Positions 59,197-64,000 of a stretch of 64,000 nucleotides of DNA are shown piece after piece. The notes under the pieces are model-generated. The model was not told the DNA's origin. It did not search any database and worked only from the letters and a program-made list of their open reading frames with translations. Source of the DNA: Pseudoduganella guangdongensis. Its GTDB lineage: Bacteria > Pseudomonadota > Gammaproteobacteria > Burkholderiales > Burkholderiaceae_D. The DNA lies in NCBI RefSeq assembly GCF_009857475.1, contig NZ_WWCJ01000017.1, forward strand, positions 1 to 64,000. Reading direction: 5' to 3'. Each line of letters starts with the position of its first letter. Position 1 is the first letter of the stretch. The position numbers and the translations under genes are program-made.

Positions 59197-59778
59197 ATGT
59201 TAAAAATCTTCAAATCCTACTGGGGCATACTGCGCCGGCCGGCAGTACACCTGAGCCTTGGCTTCCTGGTGATCGGTTCCTTCGTGGCAGGCGTGGTGTT
59301 CTGGGGCGGCTTCAACACCGCCATGGAAGCCACCAACACCGAGAAGTTCTGCACCGGCTGCCATGAAATGCGCGACAACGTCTATCCCGAGCTGCAGCGC
59401 ACCATCCACTTCTCCAACCGCAGCGGCGTGCGCGCCAAGTGCTCGGACTGCCACGTGCCGCACGAATGGACCAGCAAGATCGCGCGCAAGATGCAGGCGT
59501 CGAAAGAAGTCTGGGGCAAGGTGTTCGGCACCATCGACACCCGCGAGAAATTCGAGGCGCACCGCCTGCAATTGGCTACCAATGAATGGAAGCGCCTGAA
59601 GGCCAACAACTCGCTGGAATGCCGCAACTGCCACCAGTTCGAATCGATGGACTTCACCCGCCAGAGCAAGCGCGCGGTGGACGCCCACTCTACCCAGCTG
59701 GCCAGCGGCGAGAAAACCTGTATCGACTGCCACAAAGGCATCGCGCACACGCTGCCCGACATGCACGGCGTGAAGTAA
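59197..59778 (+). CDS. napC: tetraheme cytochrome NapC (NapC/NirT family)
   Basis: 193 residues from the ATG at 59197, with GGGGG five bases before; a GTG at 59191 is possible. One N-terminal membrane helix (about 20-42) then four CxxCH sites (CTGCH, CSDCH, CRNCH, CIDCH). It takes electrons from quinol in the inner membrane and gives them to NapB. The operon lacks napF, napG and napH, so NapC is the only quinol entry seen. The stop lies one base from the convergent GlxA-type gene. Confidence 0.95.
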   Translation: MLKIFKSYWGILRRPAVHLSLGFLVIGSFVAGVVFWGGFNTAMEATNTEKFCTGCHEMRDNVYPELQRTIHFSNRSGVRAKCSDCHVPHEWTSKIARKMQASKEVWGKVFGTIDTREKFEAHRLQLATNEWKRLKANNSLECRNCHQFESMDFTRQSKRAVDAHSTQLASGEKTCIDCHKGIAHTLPDMHGVK

Positions 59779-59779
59779 G

Positions 59780-60718
59780 CTACAGGAACAGGCGGCGGTA
59801 AGCGGACGGCGTTTGCTGGAAGGCGGCACGGAAGTGCTGCCGCAAGGACAGCGCCGTGCCAAAGCCGCTCTGCTGGGCGACGACCTCGATCGGGGCGTCG
59901 CTCTTTTCCAATAGACGCTGGGCGTGCGCCAGGCGCTGGTTCAGCAGCCATTGCTTGAACGAGGTGCCGGTGGCTTGCCGGAAGTGGCGCGTAAAGTTGC
60001 GCCGGCTCATGGCGGCGCGTTGCGCCAATGCGTCCAGGCTGTGCTCCTCCGCCAGCCGGTGCTGCACCCAATCCAATACCGCCGACAGGCGGCAATCGCT
60101 GCCCGACACCGGCAAGGGGCGTTCGATGAACTGCGCCTGCCCACCGTCGCGGTGCGGCGCGACCAGCAAGCGGCGCGCCACCATATTCGCGTAGTCGGCG
60201 CCCGCCAGCTTGCGCAGCAGGTAGAGCGAGCAATCCAGGCTGGCCGCCGCGCCGGCCGATGTCAGCACGTCCCCCTCGTCCACATACAGCACCTCCTGGT
60301 CGACCCGCACCAGCGGGCAGCGCGCCGCCAGTTGGCCCGCGAAGGCCCAGTGCGTGGTCACGGTGCGGCCATCGAGCAGGCCCGCCTCGGCCACCGGAAA
60401 AGCGCCCAGGCACAAGCCGACGATCAATGCGCCCTGGGCATGCGCGCGCCGCAAAGCCTGCAGCAAGGCCGGCGGCGCGGGACGGCAATCGTCGTGCCAT
60501 GTCGGCATGATGACGATATCGGCCCCGGCCAGCGCACGCAGGCTTTTGCGGGCCGCAATATCGAATCCCGCCGTGGTGCGCATCGGGCCGCGCTCGGCCG
60601 AGCATACGCTCACCTCGAACAGGGATTCCCCGTGTTGCCCGCCAAATACCAGGCATGGCACCGACAGGTGGAAGGGGGTAATGCCGTCGAAGGCAATGAT
60701 GGCCACTTTCTTACGCAT
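59780..60718 (-). CDS. GlxA-family transcriptional regulator (DJ-1/PfpI plus AraC domain)
   Basis: 312 residues from the ATG at 60718. The N-terminal half (about 1-190) is a class I glutamine amidotransferase-like DJ-1/PfpI domain (VAIIAFDGITPFHLSVP, ADIVIMPTW, GLCLGAFPVAEAGLLDGRTVTTHW) and the C-terminal half carries two AraC helix-turn-helices (LDALAQRAAMSRRNFTRHFRQATG; IEVVAQQSGFGTALSLRQHFR). Such regulators sense small metabolites. It is divergent from the cysteine hydrolase gene and probably controls it. A perfect TATAAT on the minus strand (60725-60730) lies very close to the start. Confidence 0.93.
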   Translation of the reverse strand: MRKKVAIIAFDGITPFHLSVPCLVFGGQHGESLFEVSVCSAERGPMRTTAGFDIAARKSLRALAGADIVIMPTWHDDCRPAPPALLQALRRAHAQGALIVGLCLGAFPVAEAGLLDGRTVTTHWAFAGQLAARCPLVRVDQEVLYVDEGDVLTSAGAAASLDCSLYLLRKLAGADYANMVARRLLVAPHRDGGQAQFIERPLPVSGSDCRLSAVLDWVQHRLAEEHSLDALAQRAAMSRRNFTRHFRQATGTSFKQWLLNQRLAHAQRLLEKSDAPIEVVAQQSGFGTALSLRQHFRAAFQQTPSAYRRLFL

Positions 60719-60814
60719 GGCCCGATTATATCGAATAACGTCCCCCGGGCCACTGTCGCGCAAAGCGGCACGGCCGCACAATGGCGTCCATCAACCACCA
60801 CAAAGGAGGCCATA

Positions 60815-61447
60815 ATGGCACGCCGCGCGCTGATCGTTATCGATGTACAGAATGAATACTTCACCGGCAAGCTGCCGATCGAGTACCCGCCTACGGCGCA
60901 GTCCCTGCCGAATATCGTGCAGGCCATGAAGACGGCGCGCGAGAGCGGCGTGCCGGTGGTGGTGGTGCAGCACGACACGCCTGAGGGCGCGCCGGTGTTC
61001 GCCGTGGGCTCGGATGGCTGGCAGTTGCATCCGGACGTCGCAGCGCTGGGGGCCGACCTGCACATCAACAAAAAGCTGGCCAGCAGCTTCACCGGTACCG
61101 GCCTGGCGCAATGGCTGAAGGAGCAGGCTATCGACACCGTGACCATCGCCGGCTATATGACCCACAACTGCAATGCCTCCACCATCGTGGAAGCGTGGCA
61201 TCTGGGGCTGGCGGTGGAAGTGCTTTCCGACGCCACCGGCGCCCTGCCCTACGCGAACGCGGCGGGCAGCGCCACAGCGGAGGAAATCCACCGCGCCTTC
61301 AGCGTGGTGTTCCACTCCAACTTCGCCGCCGTTGCGACCACCCGCCAATGGGCCGACGCGGTCAGCGCCGGCAACGCGCTGGAGAAGGACAATATCCTGT
61401 CCTCCAATATGCGGGCCCGCGAAAGCGCAGTTGCTGGCGGCGCCTAA
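60815..61447 (+). CDS. isochorismatase-family cysteine hydrolase
   Basis: 210 residues after AAGGAGG. The catalytic triad of the family is present: Asp10 (LIVIDVQNEYF), Lys86 (HINKKLASSF) and Cys119 (GYMTHNCNAS). It hydrolyses an amide, ester or isochorismate-like bond; the substrate is unknown. It is cytoplasmic. The divergent GlxA-type regulator is a common partner for this family, so it is likely induced by its own substrate (inference). Confidence 0.92.
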   Translation: MARRALIVIDVQNEYFTGKLPIEYPPTAQSLPNIVQAMKTARESGVPVVVVQHDTPEGAPVFAVGSDGWQLHPDVAALGADLHINKKLASSFTGTGLAQWLKEQAIDTVTIAGYMTHNCNASTIVEAWHLGLAVEVLSDATGALPYANAAGSATAEEIHRAFSVVFHSNFAAVATTRQWADAVSAGNALEKDNILSSNMRARESAVAGGA

Positions 61448-61477
61448 AGGGAATGCCAGCGGGGACCTAGCCGACGC

Positions 61478-63058
61478 CTATTTCCGCTGCACCTGGCTGA
61501 ACGCGTCCGCGACCGGCAAGCCGGCCATCATCAACTGAACAATCTCGTCGCGAAAATTGCGGATGGTGGCGGGCAAGGACTGCTTGTTCATCTGGTAAAA
61601 GCTATGCATCTCCTCCAGCTTTTCCTGCTCGCGCGTCTTCTGTGCTGGGCGGATCCTCGCGCTGCGCGGCGCGGTGGCGGCATGCCGCGCTTTCCCGGGG
61701 CGGGGCCCACCGCGGCTGGTCAGCGGTGCAAACGCAATGGCCGACGGCCAGCGCTCCTCCGCGTCCCCACGTTCGACTGGCGCCGAAGCCATGCGCTGCT
61801 CCACCCGTTCATATAGCCGTTCCATCGCATTCGGTCTCGCAGCCTCGAGATTAACGGTGATGCCGAATTGCTCCTCTGGCTCTTGGCCGAACTTCACCAT
61901 CCAGATATCGAGTAGGCGGTGGGTGTACGGTGTACCACAATGGTCGACCAGGCTTGCCGCCAATACGTCCGCGCGATGCAGCACTTCCTGCACCACCCTC
62001 TCATCGGTGTACTTTCTTAGGACTTGCTCTTTGCTGAGACTCTTCGGCAAGGTAACCAACCAGCCAAGCCGGGAAAACAAATAGGTAAGGACGCGATCCG
62101 GCTTCACCGTCATGAAGCCCAGGTCCATCATCAGGTGGAGCGATGTGATGTAACCAAAGTGCTCCCTGAATTTCTTATGGATTGTTTCGAAACGCTCCTT
62201 CGCGCGCAGGTATTCCGCGCCAATGGTATGCACCACCTCATGCTGGTAGGACGGCCCCACATAGAAATCGAGAATCTGGGTATCTGACGCCGATTTCAAA
62301 AACCCGGCAACATCCAGGTATTTCTTCATCTTTTCCGGATGGGAAGAGAACTGGATGCCTGCGAAGTCGCCCGACTTGGTCATGATATCGAGTGCCTTGC
62401 TGGGGTAATGCGACCCAAAACCCTGCAAGCTTTCGTCCCACAATTCGCCCTGGCCTTTAGCAAAGTCGAGCCAGTTAGCGTACTTGCGTACTCTTTTGCT
62501 CCACATATCGGCCAGCGCGGCCCAGTCTTCGGCAACCGCACCCCAGGGAATCGCATTCGTGTTATCCATCCAGCTGCCGCCACGCTTGGCCTCTACGGCC
62601 TGCGCTTTGGCCGGGCCGAAGCGCTGTACCAGCTTGTACCATTCGAAGCGCCGCTTCCAGTGCGCGGCGAAGGCTTCCCATTGCGCTTTATCGAACTGAT
62701 AGTCCTCCTGATCGAACGCCTCAATGTCGCCAAACAGCGGGTACTGGCGCATGCTGTCGATTTCCTTGGACGCCTTGTCGGCGCGCGTGCCTTGGTAAAC
62801 GATACGTCCCCAGGCCGTATCCCAGAACTGCGCTTTGCTCAGAGTGGGATTCCATTGCCCCTGCTCGCAGATCCGGGCAATGGTCGCCAGCAGCTTTTCC
62901 TGATTAGCCTTGTGGGCTGCGTTGCCACCCGCCGCCGGAACCGTGGCTTCTTTCAAGATGGTTTCTTTTACCGCGTCAAACAAAGCCGGGCCATGTTTGA
63001 AAATCGCGCTATTAATAGCCCTGCCCTGCTGCAAATGAGAAGCTGACACGTCAACCAT
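61478..63058 (-). CDS. unrecognised 526-residue protein in lower-G+C DNA
   Basis: I do not recognise this family with confidence. From the ATG at 63058 it is 526 residues (a start at 63109 would add 17 weak residues). It is soluble, has no signal peptide and is rich in aromatic and basic residues. A stretch YITSLHLMMDLGFMTVKPDRVLTYLFSRLGWL followed by HRLLDIWMVKFGQEPEEQF (read in pieces) has the KPD...(R/H) layout of helix-hairpin-helix DNA glycosylases, but this is a weak match. A basic, disordered linker (about 430-480) leads to a C-terminal helix bundle (LPATIRNFRDEIVQLMMAGL). The gene has lower G+C than its neighbours and fits an acquired accessory gene, possibly defence-linked. Confidence 0.6.
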   Translation of the reverse strand: MVDVSASHLQQGRAINSAIFKHGPALFDAVKETILKEATVPAAGGNAAHKANQEKLLATIARICEQGQWNPTLSKAQFWDTAWGRIVYQGTRADKASKEIDSMRQYPLFGDIEAFDQEDYQFDKAQWEAFAAHWKRRFEWYKLVQRFGPAKAQAVEAKRGGSWMDNTNAIPWGAVAEDWAALADMWSKRVRKYANWLDFAKGQGELWDESLQGFGSHYPSKALDIMTKSGDFAGIQFSSHPEKMKKYLDVAGFLKSASDTQILDFYVGPSYQHEVVHTIGAEYLRAKERFETIHKKFREHFGYITSLHLMMDLGFMTVKPDRVLTYLFSRLGWLVTLPKSLSKEQVLRKYTDERVVQEVLHRADVLAASLVDHCGTPYTHRLLDIWMVKFGQEPEEQFGITVNLEAARPNAMERLYERVEQRMASAPVERGDAEERWPSAIAFAPLTSRGGPRPGKARHAATAPRSARIRPAQKTREQEKLEEMHSFYQMNKQSLPATIRNFRDEIVQLMMAGLPVADAFSQVQRK

Positions 63059-63135
63059 TACGATCTGTATGACAGAATTTAGGTGGAAAGCATTATAGGC
63101 ATGAAGCAAGAAATTGTTCCAGTTTTTGGTTCAAA

Positions 63136-64000
63136 CTATTTTCCGTAGGCGTAGGTCAGCCCCAGCGCCACGCTGCGCGGTGCGCCCTGGGTGTACTGGT
63201 TCTGGGTGTTCGGCTGGTAGCTGCCGCTGCCGGCGTAGGAGCTGGAGGCGGAGTCGGCGTAATGGCGGTCGCCCAGGTTGCGCACCTGCGTCCATAGCTC
63301 CCAACCATTCGCCAACCGATAGGCGGCGCGCAGATTGAGCAGGGTATGGCCACCGTATTCGACGTTGTTGGCGTTGTTCATCCAGTAGCGGCCCTGGTGT
63401 ATGGCCTCCAACGCGATGCGGGCGCCAGCCATGGGTTTGAAGCCGATCTCCATATTGGTCATGTCGCGCGGGGCCTGCGGCATTTCGTTGCCGCTGAAGT
63501 CCTGCGTGGCGGAGATGCGGTAGCGCTCGAAACGGTGGCGCGCGAGTGCCGTACCGAAGCGGGCGTCCACCAGCTTGCTGTCGTAGTTCAGGGCGAACTC
63601 CAGGCCCTGGCTGCGTGTGCGGCCGGCGTTGCGGTTCTCGCTGTTGCCGGGCGAGACGGTGTAGCTGACGATAGTGTCGCGGCCCACCAGGCGGTACAGC
63701 GCCGTATCCAGCCGCAGTGCGCCGCCAAGGAAGGCCAGCCGCAGGCCAAGCTCCATATTGCGGTAAGTGGCCGAGTGCAGGTCGGGAATACCGGTTTTGC
63801 CATAGAGCTGGCTCACTTCGGGCGGCGTGAAGCCATCGCTGATGTTGGCATACAGGTTGGCGTCGGCGCCCAGCACATAGCTGGCACCCAGCTTGGGGCT
63901 GAAGCGGCCGAAGCTGCGCTGCTCGTTCGGCGCGCCGAAGTTGGCGCTGCCCTTTGGCGCCAGGTTGTTGCGGTAGTCGTACTGGATACGATCGGCGCGG
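63136..64000 (-). CDS. TonB-dependent receptor, C-terminal part (cut by window edge)
   Basis: The reading frame is open from the window edge to the stop at 63136, giving about 287 residues of the barrel: YDYRNNLAP...GASYVLGADANLYANISDGFTPPEVSQLYG, FLGGALRLDTALYRLVGRDTIVSYTVSPG, RNAGRTRSQGLEFALNYDSKLVDARF, ending SVALGLTYAYGK. The motif SDGFTPPEVSQLYG and the end LRAAYRLANGWELWTQVRNLGDRHYADSA (in pieces) are typical of the family. The plug domain and start lie outside the window. Ligand unknown. Confidence 0.88.
   Translation of the reverse strand, partial: RADRIQYDYRNNLAPKGSANFGAPNEQRSFGRFSPKLGASYVLGADANLYANISDGFTPPEVSQLYGKTGIPDLHSATYRNMELGLRLAFLGGALRLDTALYRLVGRDTIVSYTVSPGNSENRNAGRTRSQGLEFALNYDSKLVDARFGTALARHRFERYRISATQDFSGNEMPQAPRDMTNMEIGFKPMAGARIALEAIHQGRYWMNNANNVEYGGHTLLNLRAAYRLANGWELWTQVRNLGDRHYADSASSSYAGSGSYQPNTQNQYTQGAPRSVALGLTYAYGK

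Noticed and set aside
60725-60730. TATAAT as the promoter of the GlxA-type gene
   Set aside because: It is a perfect hexamer but would give a leaderless transcript and has no -35 at the right distance.

Overview
The window is high-G+C DNA from a Gram-negative, respiring, motile-type bacterium. The gene content suggests a betaproteobacterium of the Oxalobacteraceae type (Massilia/Duganella/Janthinobacterium-like): a complete ccm cytochrome c maturation operon joined to a napEDABC operon, TonB receptors, many c-di-GMP enzymes, and a two-partner secretion system with an extended signal peptide. The genus is inferred from style and content; no rRNA is present. About 50 genes are packed tightly, no gap exceeds about 250 bp, and I see no tRNA, rRNA, CRISPR array, insertion sequence or integrase.

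Layout. 0-3.1 kb is an accessory patch: a decayed ORF6N gene, a universal stress protein with an FNR-like site, and an orphan tandem PoNi-type immunity protein. 3.1-9.6 kb (minus) holds an NHL-repeat protein, two solute-binding proteins and a TonB receptor. 9.6-15.8 kb (plus) is a tight signalling operon: YfiR, hybrid histidine kinase, REC-PAS-GGDEF-EAL and a solute-binding protein. 15.8-29.3 kb (minus) is one co-directional cluster: DUF6916-like protein, three tail-collar (MdpB-like) proteins, GNAT acetyltransferase, Tat-exported DUF6916-like protein, a 2999-residue TPS exoprotein and its FhaC/ShlB transporter. This is the most unusual part of the window. 29.5-39.1 kb holds a histidine kinase, a YdeP-like molybdoenzyme, two diguanylate cyclases, a chemoreceptor and a TorF-type porin.

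39.2-45.4 kb is a Fur-controlled divergent unit: TonB siderophore-type receptor on one side; PepSY protein, DsbD-like protein and redoxin on the other. It is followed by a perfect 39-bp inverted repeat, a membrane GGDEF protein and a DUF5916/CBM9-like outer membrane protein. 49.2-59.8 kb is ccmABCDEFGHI followed by napEDABC: the first makes the c-type cytochromes (NapB, NapC) that the second needs, and an FNR-like site sits between them. 59.8-64 kb holds a GlxA-type regulator divergent from a cysteine hydrolase, an unrecognised 526-543-residue protein in lower-G+C DNA, and the C-terminal part of another TonB receptor cut by the window edge.

Start codons were chosen from ribosome binding sites, overlaps with the preceding gene, and signal peptides. 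Three proteins expected to act outside the cytoplasm (TonB receptor near 9.5 kb, DsbD-like protein, CcmH) have no visible signal peptide; these are listed as findings.
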